A program made the position numbers and the translations under genes. The notes under the pieces were generated by a model. That model did no database searches. It saw only the letters and a list, made by a program, of their open reading frames with translations, and was not told the DNA's origin. A stretch of 25,674 nucleotides of DNA from JAXGPP01 sp964436865 (GTDB lineage Bacteria > Planctomycetota > Planctomycetia > Pirellulales > Thermoguttaceae), in assembly GCA_964436865.1 (NCBI GenBank), contig CAYTFK010000063.1, positions 1 through 25,674 of the forward strand, in the 5' to 3' direction. Below are positions 9,703 to 18,104 of this stretch, piece by piece; position 1 is the stretch's first letter, and each line of letters starts with the position of its first letter.

Positions 9703-10449
9703 ATGTGTCTTCTGGCGATACAGTATCAGGCGGCGGAGGATGCCCCTATCCTCTTGGCCCAGAATCGGGAGGAGTCTTTCGACCGTCCGAGCCAGGCCCC
9801 TCGTATCCAGTCGGGTCGGCCGCGAGTCATCTGTGGCATCGACCGCAAGGCCGGCGGTACTTGGCTGGGTATCAACCAGTACGGCCTCGTAGCGGTGGCG
9901 GCCAACCGTATGAAGACGCAGGTTCCGGCGGAGCCGCGTTCCCGCGGTTTGCTATGCCGTGAACTGCTCAGTTTTCGCACGACCCAGCAGGCTGCGGAGC
10001 ATGCGGCCAAGGAATTGGCCACCAACAAGTATGCCGGTGTAAATTATCTCGTCGCCGATGCCAAAACGGCTGCCGTGGTATATGGCGGCGACGAGATCAA
10101 GGTGATTCCGCTCACGCCAGGACTGCACCTGCTCACCAACGGCGACTTGGACGACGTTCGCGATGAACGTCAGGAGTTCGCCCGGCGGCTGCTCACCCTG
10201 CAGAGGCTTGATTCGGCGGTGGCCTTCCTGGCCGTTGCCAGCCGTACGTTTGCGCGCAAGCCCGATGCCCGTGGACGCCGCGGCGTCATTATGACCGGCC
10301 CGTCGTTTGGGACCGTATCGTCAACGCTCCTGTCACTGCCCGAACGGACCCAGAACGCCATTCTCCAATATTCTCCGGGCCCCCCTTCCGACGTACCGTA
10401 TGATGATTTGTCGGCATTGCTGCGGCAGGTGCTGTCGGCGGAAAGGTAG
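9703..10449 (+). CDS. NRDE family protein (TANGO2-like)
   Basis: 248-residue protein of the NRDE/TANGO2 family. It begins MCLLAIQY, has QNREESFDRPS (the NRxE signature) at residues 20-30 and GGTWLGINQYGLVAVAANR around 52-70. The family is related to N-terminal-nucleophile hydrolases, and the Cys directly after the initiator Met fits that. I chose the ATG at 9703 for this reason and because AGGA (9692-9695) lies seven bases before it; an open frame extends back to 9628, but would bury the Cys. TANGO2 relatives have been linked to haem handling and lipid metabolism in eukaryotes, but the bacterial role is not settled. No signal peptide or membrane segment is seen. It stands 141 bp before the inositol phosphate synthase on the same strand. 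A substrate cannot be proposed. Confidence 0.85.
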   Translation: MCLLAIQYQAAEDAPILLAQNREESFDRPSQAPRIQSGRPRVICGIDRKAGGTWLGINQYGLVAVAANRMKTQVPAEPRSRGLLCRELLSFRTTQQAAEHAAKELATNKYAGVNYLVADAKTAAVVYGGDEIKVIPLTPGLHLLTNGDLDDVRDERQEFARRLLTLQRLDSAVAFLAVASRTFARKPDARGRRGVIMTGPSFGTVSSTLLSLPERTQNAILQYSPGPPSDVPYDDLSALLRQVLSAER

Positions 10450-10590
10450 TCGGCCGGGACCGCCGATAGTGAGTCTGGGGTGGACGGGCGGTCAAGGGTG
10501 CGTGAAGCGAGCCTAGGCGGCGCAGGGATAGTTGCGTCGTGGAATGCGGAACCAACAATAGCAGCAAAGCATAGAACGAACGGCAGGTTC

Positions 10591-11787
10591 ATGGTCTCGC
10601 CACGCATCGGTCTTTGGTTGGTTGGCGCGCGGGGGGGAGTGGCCTCCACGGCGACGCTCGGGTTGTGCGCTCTAAAGCGAAAGCTGATCGGCGCCGCCGG
10701 ACTGGTAAGCGAGTTGCCACAGTTCGCAGGGCTTGAATTGGCTGCCTGGGAGAACTTCGTTGTCGGCGGGCACGAAATCCGCGCCGGGTCGCTTCGCGAT
10801 TCGGCGGTGGAGCTGGCCAATACGAGTCGGGCGATCGACGGGCGACTGGTCGACGAGTGCCGCGGCGACCTCGCCGAGATCGATCTGCGAATTCGACCGG
10901 GCGTGTTGTGCAAATCAGGGGCAGCCATAGAGCACCTGGCGTCGCTCGACCTGCCGCGGGACGCGACACCGCGCGAGTGTATTCGCCGATTGCAGCGCGA
11001 TCTTGCCGAGTTCATCGCCACTGAAGGGCTGGAGCATCTGGTCTTGGTGAACGTCGCCTCGACCGAACCGCCGGTGAATATCGCAGATCTGCCGGGCACG
11101 TGGGCGGAGTTGGATGCGACGCTCGACGACTGGTCGACGTGCCCGCTGCCTGCCAGTTCGCTGTATGCGATTGCGGCGATTGAAATGGGCTTGTCGGCAG
11201 TCAATTTCACCCCGTCGCTTGGGTCTTCGCCCCCGGCGATCGACCACCTCGCCCGGCAGCGAAATGCGCGGCATATGGGCTGCGACGGCAAGACGGGCGA
11301 GACGCTGATGAAGAGCGTGCTTGCGCCGATGTTCCGGCAGCGAAACCTGCACGTGATGAGTTGGGTCGGGCACAATATTTTCGGCAACCTGGACGGGGTC
11401 GTACTCAACGACCCGGCGAACAAGGCATCGAAGGTGGCCAGCAAGGATCACCTGATCGGCGAGATCCTTGGTTACCGGCCGCAGACGCTGGTCTCGATCG
11501 AGTACATCGAGAGCCTGGGCGACTGGAAGACCGCCTGGGACCACATCCACTTCACCGGGTTCCTGGGCACGCCGATGACGCTCCAGTTCATTTGGCAGGG
11601 GTGCGACTCGCTCCTGGCCGGCCCGTTGGTGCTGGACCTCGCTCGCTTCACGGAGAAAGCCTGGCGACGAGGCGAGACCGGCCTGATGACCTTTCTGGCA
11701 AACTTCTTCAAGAGCCCGTATGGCGTTACTGAACACGACTTCACGCGGCAATTCCAGGCGCTCGAGGCCTGGACGGCGGGCGCGTGA
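10591..11787 (+). CDS. ino1: Myo-inositol-1-phosphate synthase (inositol-3-phosphate synthase)
   Basis: 398-residue NAD-dependent synthase that would convert glucose 6-phosphate to inositol phosphate, the entry to inositol lipids and solutes. Evidence is the N-terminal Rossmann segment GLWLVGARGGVAST (residues 7-20), NVASTEPP (154-161), LPASSLYAIAAIEMG (186-200), NFTPSLG (205-211), GCDGKTGETLMKS (230-242, the family's GxDxKTGxT segment), GHNIFGNLDG (260-269) and NKASKVASKDHLIG (277-290). The Lys residues in the last two segments fit the catalytic lysines of the family. The Rossmann loop reads GARGG where many family members have a GxNxG-type loop, so the NAD site is somewhat divergent. The ATG at 10591 is the first in frame; a GTG start at 10480 would add a 37-residue tail unlike the family. 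The ribosome binding site is weak (GGCAGG). A plausible use is inositol lipid or solute synthesis; no partner phosphatase is nearby. Confidence 0.87.
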   Translation: MVSPRIGLWLVGARGGVASTATLGLCALKRKLIGAAGLVSELPQFAGLELAAWENFVVGGHEIRAGSLRDSAVELANTSRAIDGRLVDECRGDLAEIDLRIRPGVLCKSGAAIEHLASLDLPRDATPRECIRRLQRDLAEFIATEGLEHLVLVNVASTEPPVNIADLPGTWAELDATLDDWSTCPLPASSLYAIAAIEMGLSAVNFTPSLGSSPPAIDHLARQRNARHMGCDGKTGETLMKSVLAPMFRQRNLHVMSWVGHNIFGNLDGVVLNDPANKASKVASKDHLIGEILGYRPQTLVSIEYIESLGDWKTAWDHIHFTGFLGTPMTLQFIWQGCDSLLAGPLVLDLARFTEKAWRRGETGLMTFLANFFKSPYGVTEHDFTRQFQALEAWTAGA

Positions 11788-11845
11788 AGCAGCGAGGAGA
11801 ACACCGTCGATCGCCGTCCATCAAGGTGGACAGGCTCGGTGCTCG

Positions 11846-11875
11846 TTGACGAAGGCGAACCCGCCCCGCTAAAGT
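11846..11875 (+). promoter_or_regulatory. Candidate sigma70-type promoter for the DEAD-box helicase
   Basis: TTGACG (11846-11851) and TAAAGT (11870-11875), separated by 18 bp, match the -35 and -10 consensus at 5 of 6 and 4 of 6 positions. They lie in the 154-bp gap after the inositol phosphate synthase, about 65 bp before the helicase start. Confidence 0.35.
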
Positions 11876-11930
11876 TACCACGGCAAGCAGGCTATCCCGC
11901 CGTGCAGTCACGATTCCACGCCCTCGCAGC

Positions 11931-11934
11931 GGAG
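11931..11934 (+). promoter_or_regulatory. Ribosome binding site supporting a TTG start for the helicase
   Basis: GGAG lies seven bases before the TTG at 11942. No in-frame ATG occurs until the helicase core (residue 275), so the extended protein must start at a non-ATG codon. The TTG with this site is the best candidate; a GTG at residue 28 is an alternative. Confidence 0.5.
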
Positions 11935-11941
11935 ATCCATT

Positions 11942-13975
11942 TTGGAAAAGCGACGTCGACCAGACGACTCGAGACCCCAGCGACCGGCTCGGCCCAAGCC
12001 GCCTCCCGCTCCTACGGGTTACGTGCCAACGGGGCGCGCGGCGAAGCCTCACGAATCAGCGGAGCCCGCTGAGCCTGCACGCCCTCCTAAGCCGACGCAA
12101 TCCACGCGGTCCGCGCCAGTGTCGAAACAGGGCCAGGGCGCGCCGCAGGGCCAGCCCAAGAAACAGCCGGCCCAGGCCAAGCCTGCACAATCTCCGAAGC
12201 AGGCACAGCCGCCGAAAGCGGTTCAAGCCCAGAAGCAGGATCAGGCGACGCAGGCTGCGAAGCAGTCGCAAGGGCAGGCCGCTGGGCAAGCTCAGCCCAA
12301 GCAAGTTCAGCCGCAGAGGCAGGCTCCGACATCGAGACAGGCGGAACCCCAGAAGCCGGCCCAGTCCCCCAAGCCGGCGCAACCTCCGAAGCAGCGACCA
12401 GCAGTCGGTCCGCCGGCGTCGTCGAGGGCCGCGGCATCGGCATCCCCGGGCGACGCGCCGGCGTCGCCGACTCCCAGGCAGACAAGGCCCAAGACGCCGC
12501 CCGCTGCTCGGCAACCGGCCGCTAAACCTGCCTCCCCGAAGCCGCAGCAGCCCGCCCGGCCTGAGGCGAGCCAGCAGCCCGCTCAACCGACGCGGAAACG
12601 AGCACCCGCCAGCCCCGAATCAGCCAAGGGGCAGCGGCCCCGTCCATCCGGTCCGCCAAAGGCCCCACCCGAACCGCGTCCCAAGCCTCGCGCGGCTGTT
12701 TCCGCCGATTCCAGCGAAGCTCCGATCTCGGCGGCATTCGCCAAGTTGGGTCTCTCGCAGCCGATGCTCGCTGCTCTGGCCAAAGCGGGCTACGTTGACC
12801 CGACCCCGGTGCAAGCCGGCCTGATCCCGCTGGCGCTGAAGGGAGCCGACGCCATGGGGCAGGCGCGAACCGGCACCGGCAAGACGGCGGCGTTTGCGAT
12901 TCCGATCCTGGAACGGCTTGATGCCGAAGCAACCCACCGCGGTCCCCAGTCGCTGGTGCTTGTGCCGACGCGTGAACTGGCCGTGCAGGTCCGCGACGAG
13001 GTCATCAAGCTTGCCCACGGGCGCCGATTGAGTATCGTCGCGGTGTATGGCGGCAAACCGCTTCGTCAGCAGGCTGAGCAGCTCCGCCATGGGACGCACG
13101 TCGTGGTCGGCACACCGGGCCGGGTGCTCGACCACATGGGCCGCGGCACGCTCAACCTGGACCACCTCGACGTCGTGGTCCTCGACGAGGCCGACCGGAT
13201 GCTCGACATCGGCTTCCGCCCGGACATCGAGAAGATCCTGCGGCGGTGCCCCGCCTCGCGCCAGACGCTGCTGCTGAGCGCCACGGTGCCGCCCCCAGTC
13301 GCGCGGCTGGCGGAACGCTACATGCATGATCCGCAGACGCTCGATTTCTCGCCCACCGACATTGCCGTGGAGACGATCGAGCAGTTTCATTTCTCGGTCG
13401 ATCCGGAGAAGAAGTACGCCCTACTGGCGCGTTTGCTTCAGCGCGACAAGCCGAAGCAGGCGATCATCTTCTGCCGAACCAAGCGCGGCACGGAGCGGCT
13501 TCACGACAAGCTGGCGGAGAAGTTCGAGGGCGTGTCGATGATCCATGGCGATCTGGCACAGCGCGTTCGCGACCGGGTGATGGCCCGCTTCCGCGAAGGC
13601 AAAGTGAAGTGCCTTGTGGCCACCGACGTGGTCGGGAGGGGAATCGACGTTTCGAGCATTTCGCACATCATCAACTTCGACATTCCGCAGTTTGCCGACG
13701 ACTATGTCCACCGCGTCGGCCGCACCGGCCGCATGGGCCGCGAGGGAGTGGCTTATACCTTCGTGACGCCGGCGGAAGGAAGTGAACTGACGCGAATCGA
13801 AATGCGGATCAACCGCCTCTTGAAGCGCGATGAGATTCCAGGTTTCGAGGCCTTCGTGAAAGTCGATCGTCCTCCAGCGTCGCCCGGCTCCTCGGAGGCC
13901 CCCGCCTCACCGGCCGCGCCCGCTTCGAAACCCGTGTTCGGTCGCCCCCAGCGGCGGATCCGCCGGGCGCTCTGA
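11942..13975 (+). CDS. DEAD-box RNA helicase with long low-complexity N-terminal extension
   Basis: 677-residue ATP-dependent RNA helicase. The core (about 265-640) has all motifs in order: Q motif around FAKLGLSQP to PTPVQ (266-291), ARTGTGKT (I, 308-315), PTRELA (Ia, 342-347), GTPGR (390-394), DEAD (II, 415-418), SAT (III, 446-448), IIFCRT (IV), ATDVVGRGID (V) and HRVGRTGR (VI, 590-597). Residues 1 to about 255 are a disordered tail of Pro, Gln, Ala and Lys with almost no hydrophobic residues. It contains a near-duplicate 12-mer, PAQSPKQAQPPK at 81-92 and PAQSPKPAQPPK at 139-150. The C-terminus (643-677) is Pro/Ala/Ser-rich and ends in basic RRIRRAL. Bacterial relatives such as RhlE act in ribosome assembly and RNA decay and usually carry their extension at the C-terminus. 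Start is a TTG with GGAG. It is preceded by the inositol phosphate synthase and followed by the purF-like gene, neither obviously related. Confidence 0.92.
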   Translation: MEKRRRPDDSRPQRPARPKPPPAPTGYVPTGRAAKPHESAEPAEPARPPKPTQSTRSAPVSKQGQGAPQGQPKKQPAQAKPAQSPKQAQPPKAVQAQKQDQATQAAKQSQGQAAGQAQPKQVQPQRQAPTSRQAEPQKPAQSPKPAQPPKQRPAVGPPASSRAAASASPGDAPASPTPRQTRPKTPPAARQPAAKPASPKPQQPARPEASQQPAQPTRKRAPASPESAKGQRPRPSGPPKAPPEPRPKPRAAVSADSSEAPISAAFAKLGLSQPMLAALAKAGYVDPTPVQAGLIPLALKGADAMGQARTGTGKTAAFAIPILERLDAEATHRGPQSLVLVPTRELAVQVRDEVIKLAHGRRLSIVAVYGGKPLRQQAEQLRHGTHVVVGTPGRVLDHMGRGTLNLDHLDVVVLDEADRMLDIGFRPDIEKILRRCPASRQTLLLSATVPPPVARLAERYMHDPQTLDFSPTDIAVETIEQFHFSVDPEKKYALLARLLQRDKPKQAIIFCRTKRGTERLHDKLAEKFEGVSMIHGDLAQRVRDRVMARFREGKVKCLVATDVVGRGIDVSSISHIINFDIPQFADDYVHRVGRTGRMGREGVAYTFVTPAEGSELTRIEMRINRLLKRDEIPGFEAFVKVDRPPASPGSSEAPASPAAPASKPVFGRPQRRIRRAL

Positions 13976-13989
13976 AGGCAGCAGTTGCA

Positions 13990-14018
13990 CTCCGTGTATC
14001 GTCGACCGCGGCACGGAG
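13990..14018 (+). terminator. Weak inverted repeat after the helicase gene
   Basis: CTCCGTG (13990-13996) and CACGGAG (14012-14018) form a perfect 7-bp inverted repeat with a 15-base loop, 15 bp after the helicase stop. There is no T-tract. It could be a terminator or chance. Confidence 0.25.
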
Positions 14019-14117
14019 GGGGCTGGCCATGGCGAACCGATGGCCGGCGCTTGACGAACGTGGCGGCGAGAACTAAAACGCACGGACCATTGATCGTGGC
14101 CCGGGCATGCTGTTGTC

Positions 14118-14123
14118 AAGGAG
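14118..14123 (+). promoter_or_regulatory. Ribosome binding site fixing the start of the purF-like gene
   Basis: AAGGAG lies six bases before the ATG at 14130. This matters because it excludes a nearby upstream start that could place a cysteine second: the in-frame codons just upstream are GTC, AAG, GAG, TGT and CGA, none a start codon. Confidence 0.65.
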
Positions 14124-14129
14124 TGTCGA

Positions 14130-15650
14130 ATGGGCGGATTGTACGGAGTGGCGGCGACGGCCAACTGCGTCGGCGACCTGTTCTACGGGACCGACTACCA
14201 CTGCCACCTCGGCACACGACGCGGCGGCCTGGCGGTACTTGACGACGACGGCTTCACCCGGGTGATTCACGACATCACCAATTCGCAGTTCCGCAGCAAG
14301 TTCGACGCCGATGTATTGAAGATGCGAGGGCGGACGGGCATCGGCGTGATCAGCGACTTCGAGGACCAGCCGCTGATCATCGGATCGCACCTCGGCACCT
14401 ACGCTCTGGCGACGGTCGGTCGCGTGGCAAACCTGCAGGAGCTGGTGGCCGAGGCCTTTCGCGGGCACCGCACGCACTTCTCGGAGGCCACCGGCAAAGG
14501 GATCAATCCGACCGAACTGGTGGCCACGCTGATCAACCGCGAAACGAGCTTCGCATCGGGTATCGCGCATGCCCAGGAACTGATCGAAGGGTCGTGCTCG
14601 CTGCTGCTGATGACCGACGGCGCGATCTTTGCGGCCCGAGACCGGCTGGGGCGCACTCCACTGGTGATCGGGCACAAGGAGGGCGCCTACGCCGCAACCT
14701 CCGAGAGCTGCGCGCTGGCGAACCTCGGCTACCGGATCGACCGCTATCTCGGTCCGGGCGAGATCGTCCGCATTACGGCCGACGGCGTGGAAACGCTCCA
14801 GCCGGCGGGCGAGGAGATGCAGATCTGCTCATTTCTGTGGGTCTACTATGGGTTCCCGGCGTCGAGCTACGAGGGAATCAATGCCGAAGTCGTCCGCAAT
14901 CGCTGCGGCGCACTGCTCGCGAAGCGCGACGACTGCGAGGTGGACCTCGTCGCCGGCATCCCCGACTCGGGCACCGGCCATGCGATCGGCTATGCGAATG
15001 CCTCAGGGGTTTCATACGGCCGGCCGTTCGTCAAGTACACTCCCACCTGGCCGCGGAGCTTCATGCCCCAGGACCAGTCGATCCGCGATCTCGTGGCAAA
15101 GATGAAACTGATCCCGATCCGCGAGCTGATCGAAGGGAAGCGGCTGCTGTTCTGCGAGGACTCGATCGTGCGCGGAACCCAGTTGCGCGATACGATCCGC
15201 TTGCTCTACGACTACGGTGCCCGCGAGGTCCACATGCGGCCCGCGTGCCCGCCGCTGGTGTTTGGCTGCAAGTTCCTCAACTTCTCGCGATCGCGTTCCG
15301 ATCTCGATCTCGTCGCGCGGCGGGCGATCCAAACGCTCCACGGCGAGGACGGGCCGCCGCAGGCCGAATTTGCCGACCCCGACTCGCCGTGCCACCAGGC
15401 GATGGTGGAACACATCCGTGAGGAATTGGGGCTGACTTCGCTCAAGTACCAGCGGTTAGATGATCTCGTCAGCGCGATCGGTCTGCCGAAAGAACAACTC
15501 TGCACGTATTGCTGGGACGGCGCCGAACCCTCTGGAGGTTGCCCTCGCCGCGCGGCGGCCGACGGCGCTATGGCGGCGTGCCCGCACCGCACCGAACTGG
15601 TCAAACTGCATGAAAGCCCCTCCCTGGCCGGACCGCCCAAGCCGCGGTGA
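14130..15650 (+). CDS. PurF-like amidophosphoribosyltransferase lacking the glutaminase nucleophile
   Basis: 506-residue relative of amidophosphoribosyltransferase, which makes phosphoribosylamine from PRPP in purine synthesis. The C-terminal phosphoribosyltransferase half is well kept: VAGIPDSGTGHAIGYA (274-289), RSFMPQDQSIRD (309-320, the flexible loop), and the PRPP loop CEDSIVRGT (342-350). Cys233, Cys373 or Cys380, and Cys458/Cys461 (LCTYCWDG) fall where Fe-S-type PurF proteins hold their cluster ligands. The N-terminal half has the glutaminase-type start but reads MGGLYGV, with Gly2 in place of the catalytic cysteine, and ATVGRVAN (94-101) where AHNGN-type motifs are usual. Glutamine hydrolysis by the normal route is therefore doubtful. 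It might use ammonia or do something else. A similar MGG start is, to my memory, seen in a PurF-like group in other bacteria, so this may be a subfamily and not a damaged gene. The lyase-like gene follows after 21 bp. Confidence 0.8.
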   Translation: MGGLYGVAATANCVGDLFYGTDYHCHLGTRRGGLAVLDDDGFTRVIHDITNSQFRSKFDADVLKMRGRTGIGVISDFEDQPLIIGSHLGTYALATVGRVANLQELVAEAFRGHRTHFSEATGKGINPTELVATLINRETSFASGIAHAQELIEGSCSLLLMTDGAIFAARDRLGRTPLVIGHKEGAYAATSESCALANLGYRIDRYLGPGEIVRITADGVETLQPAGEEMQICSFLWVYYGFPASSYEGINAEVVRNRCGALLAKRDDCEVDLVAGIPDSGTGHAIGYANASGVSYGRPFVKYTPTWPRSFMPQDQSIRDLVAKMKLIPIRELIEGKRLLFCEDSIVRGTQLRDTIRLLYDYGAREVHMRPACPPLVFGCKFLNFSRSRSDLDLVARRAIQTLHGEDGPPQAEFADPDSPCHQAMVEHIREELGLTSLKYQRLDDLVSAIGLPKEQLCTYCWDGAEPSGGCPRRAAADGAMAACPHRTELVKLHESPSLAGPPKPR

Positions 15651-15671
15651 GGGCGCACTGGGAGTGATCGC

Positions 15672-18104
15672 ATGATCGCGCGAACCTGGTTGTCGCTGAT
15701 CCTGGCACTGGTTTTCGCCGGCGAGACAGCAGGCGATCCGGGCGACGGCGTCCCCTTCACGGTGGCGAACCCTGCTTCATCGGCCCGCCATGGCGAGGGA
15801 TTGACCTGTGGCATCCCGGTTCCGAAAGGGTTTGTCCGGAGCACGGAGAACCTCGCACTCTATCTCAACGATGGATCACTCCTGCCAGCGCAGTTCCAGG
15901 CCGCCGACACCTACGCCGACGGCTCACCGCGGTGGGTACTCGTCGATTTTGAAACCAGCCTCGACCCGGGACAACGGGTGTCGTATCGGCTGGGGCGCCG
16001 CAGCAGCAATCCGGCCGTGGCGGCGAAGCTGACTTATGCACTCGAGGACGGTGTGGCCGCGATCGACACCGGAGCGGCGACGTTTCGTGTCGACACCCGG
16101 CGGTTCCGGCTGCTTGATTCGGCGAAGATTGGCGGTTCGGAGTTGCTGGCGGATGATCCTGGCAAGGGCGTTGTACTGGAAGATGCCGAGGGTCGAAAGC
16201 TATCGGCCGCCGAGGTGCCCGCACGCGCGGAATTCGAAGATGCCGGGCCGCTCCGGGTTGTACTTTGCGTGCGCGGCCAATTCGGCGCTGAGGAGTCGCC
16301 GCCGGCCGATTACGTGTGCCGGATGCACTTTCGCGCGGGGAAAGCGGAAGTGCGGGTCTTCTTGACGGTCCGCAATCCCTCGGCCCACCAGCACGACGGC
16401 AACATCTGGGACCTCGGCGCGCGGGGATCGGTCTTCCTGGAGGATCTCTCGATCGTTCTGCCGCTTGCCAGGAGCGAGCCATGGCAAGGCGCAGTGCCGC
16501 GCGAATTGCAAGCGCATCGCGCTGCGGCGATCAGGCTCTACCAGGATTCGTCGGGCGGAGAGAACTGGCGGTCGGCCAACCATATCGACAAAGACTACGG
16601 CGTGCCGGTCAGCTTTCGCGGTTACCGGATCGAATCCGCCGGACGCCAGGTCGCCAGCGGGAATCGCGACGCTGGCTGGCTCCTTGCAGAAGGGAAAGCG
16701 GGCGTCGTGGCCGTTGCGCTCCGCGAATTCTGGCAGAACTTTCCCAAAGCGCTGGAGCTATCGGACAACCGAGTGCGAATTGCCCTTTGGCCGCGCGAAT
16801 ACGCCGGAGTGCATGAGCTTCAGGGAGGTGAGCAGAAAACCCACGAGATGCTGCTGTCGTTTCACGGGCCCGACGCGGATCTGCTGGGCATCGAAGCCCG
16901 GCTCCGAGCATTTCACGAACCGCTCTACGCCATGCCCGACCCGGCCGCGGTGCTTGCGGCGGGTACCTTTTGGCCCACCGCGCCGCTCGACCGCGAGCAG
17001 TATTCCCGCCTGGAGGCGACGTGCGATGCCGACGTGACGGCGACCTCCCCCGATGCCACGACGATCCAAACGCAGTGGGAGCGAATCGATGAATTCGGGT
17101 GGCGTCATTTCGGCGACACCTTTGCGGACAACGAACGCGCGCCGGCGGAGATGATCCGCGATTTTCCCGAACATCACATCGGACGCATGCCGATCAGCCA
17201 TTTCGTCAACGAATACGACGTGATCGCCACGCTCATGCTCCAGGGACTCCGCCGCGAAGATCCTCGCTGGTTGTGGATGGCCGACGTCATGTCGCGGCAT
17301 CATGCCGACATTTGCATCTATCACACCGACCACGGCGCGCCGGCCTACGCCCACGGCCCGTTCATGCACACCACGCACGAAACGGCTGCCTATCGCAGCA
17401 CCTTCCGGACCTATCCGATCGAGGCCAAGCGGTACGGACTCCGCTACGGCCGGGGCGGCGGCCCGAACGCCGGGCACACCTACGTCGAGTGTCTGGCGCA
17501 CCACTACCGCCTGACCGGCGATCGCGTGAGCCGCGAGGCGTTTCTGGAGGTCGCCGACTGGGCGGCCGACGGCCCGTGGTTTGCGCCGAGCATGATGGGC
17601 GACACCCGCGGCTACGGCAATTTCCTCGCCACATTCGTCCAGGCGTACCATCTCACCCGTGACCGCAAATACTACGACCGGGCGATGACGCTCGTCGGCT
17701 GGGTCAAGGAGCCCATCGAGGGACTCGGCGGCACGCTCTTGACGAAAGCGGCGGGAGGGTTCTTGTCGATGAAAGCCGAGGCCGGCGAATTCGACGACGA
17801 CTACCGCCGCGTGCAGGAGATGCTCCTGCGGATCGGCGACTTGTATCTGGATCTGCCCAAAAGCCGCTGGGAAGGATCGCTGGAGCAGCGATGTTTCCAC
17901 AGCGAGGTGCTCTCGACGTGTTATCTCCATGCCCCGCCCGATCATCCGCGGCGGCAGGCATATTACGACCGCGGTCGGCAAATCCTCGACGAAGCCCTCA
18001 ATCAGTTCCCCGGCCATTACCTGCCGGTGAAGAGCTGGGTAATGTGCTTCGCCAACACGGGCGCGTACCTCAAAGCAGGCCAGCCGCGGGCCGCAGACAA
18101 GTGA
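15672..18104 (+). CDS. Secreted exo-rhamnogalacturonan lyase-like protein (PL26/PcRGLX-like)
   Basis: 810-residue exported protein. The first about 22 residues (MIARTWLSLILALVFAGETAG) are a signal peptide. Its N-terminal half is beta-rich (VPFTVANPASS, ALYLNDGSLLPAQFQ, PRWVLVDFET), fitting the RIFT-barrel domain of exo-rhamnogalacturonan lyase-like proteins. The C-terminal half has helical-barrel features: ISHFVNEYDVIATLMLQGLRR, the His-rich HTDHGAPAYAHGPFMHTTHE (about 556-575), GGGPNAGHTYVECLAHHYRLTG and WAADGPWFAP. The family attacks rhamnogalacturonan-type chains, releasing rhamnose-galacturonate units, but activity on this substrate is not proven by sequence. GGGAG (15660-15664) lies seven bases before the ATG, only 21 bp after the purF-like stop, suggesting cotranscription. 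It converges on the deoxyhypusine-synthase-like gene. Family assignment is from memory of the pattern and moderately certain. Confidence 0.65.
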   Translation: MIARTWLSLILALVFAGETAGDPGDGVPFTVANPASSARHGEGLTCGIPVPKGFVRSTENLALYLNDGSLLPAQFQAADTYADGSPRWVLVDFETSLDPGQRVSYRLGRRSSNPAVAAKLTYALEDGVAAIDTGAATFRVDTRRFRLLDSAKIGGSELLADDPGKGVVLEDAEGRKLSAAEVPARAEFEDAGPLRVVLCVRGQFGAEESPPADYVCRMHFRAGKAEVRVFLTVRNPSAHQHDGNIWDLGARGSVFLEDLSIVLPLARSEPWQGAVPRELQAHRAAAIRLYQDSSGGENWRSANHIDKDYGVPVSFRGYRIESAGRQVASGNRDAGWLLAEGKAGVVAVALREFWQNFPKALELSDNRVRIALWPREYAGVHELQGGEQKTHEMLLSFHGPDADLLGIEARLRAFHEPLYAMPDPAAVLAAGTFWPTAPLDREQYSRLEATCDADVTATSPDATTIQTQWERIDEFGWRHFGDTFADNERAPAEMIRDFPEHHIGRMPISHFVNEYDVIATLMLQGLRREDPRWLWMADVMSRHHADICIYHTDHGAPAYAHGPFMHTTHETAAYRSTFRTYPIEAKRYGLRYGRGGGPNAGHTYVECLAHHYRLTGDRVSREAFLEVADWAADGPWFAPSMMGDTRGYGNFLATFVQAYHLTRDRKYYDRAMTLVGWVKEPIEGLGGTLLTKAAGGFLSMKAEAGEFDDDYRRVQEMLLRIGDLYLDLPKSRWEGSLEQRCFHSEVLSTCYLHAPPDHPRRQAYYDRGRQILDEALNQFPGHYLPVKSWVMCFANTGAYLKAGQPRAADK

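Noticed and set aside
10170..11444. 424-codon minus-strand open frame across the NRDE and inositol phosphate synthase genes
   Set aside because: It spans two unrelated real genes on the other strand, and its Ser/Arg/Pro-rich translation matches nothing known.
12056..12586. Low-complexity region as a non-coding repeat or minus-strand Leu/Arg-rich gene
   Set aside because: The plus frame is continuous with the helicase core, has a ribosome binding site before its start, and gives a plausible Pro/Gln/Ala/Lys tail; the minus-strand translation is a monotone Leu/Arg/Gly string.
16758..18017. 419-codon minus-strand open frame opposite the lyase-like gene
   Set aside because: It is antisense to a gene with a signal peptide and consistent domain pattern; no supporting motif.
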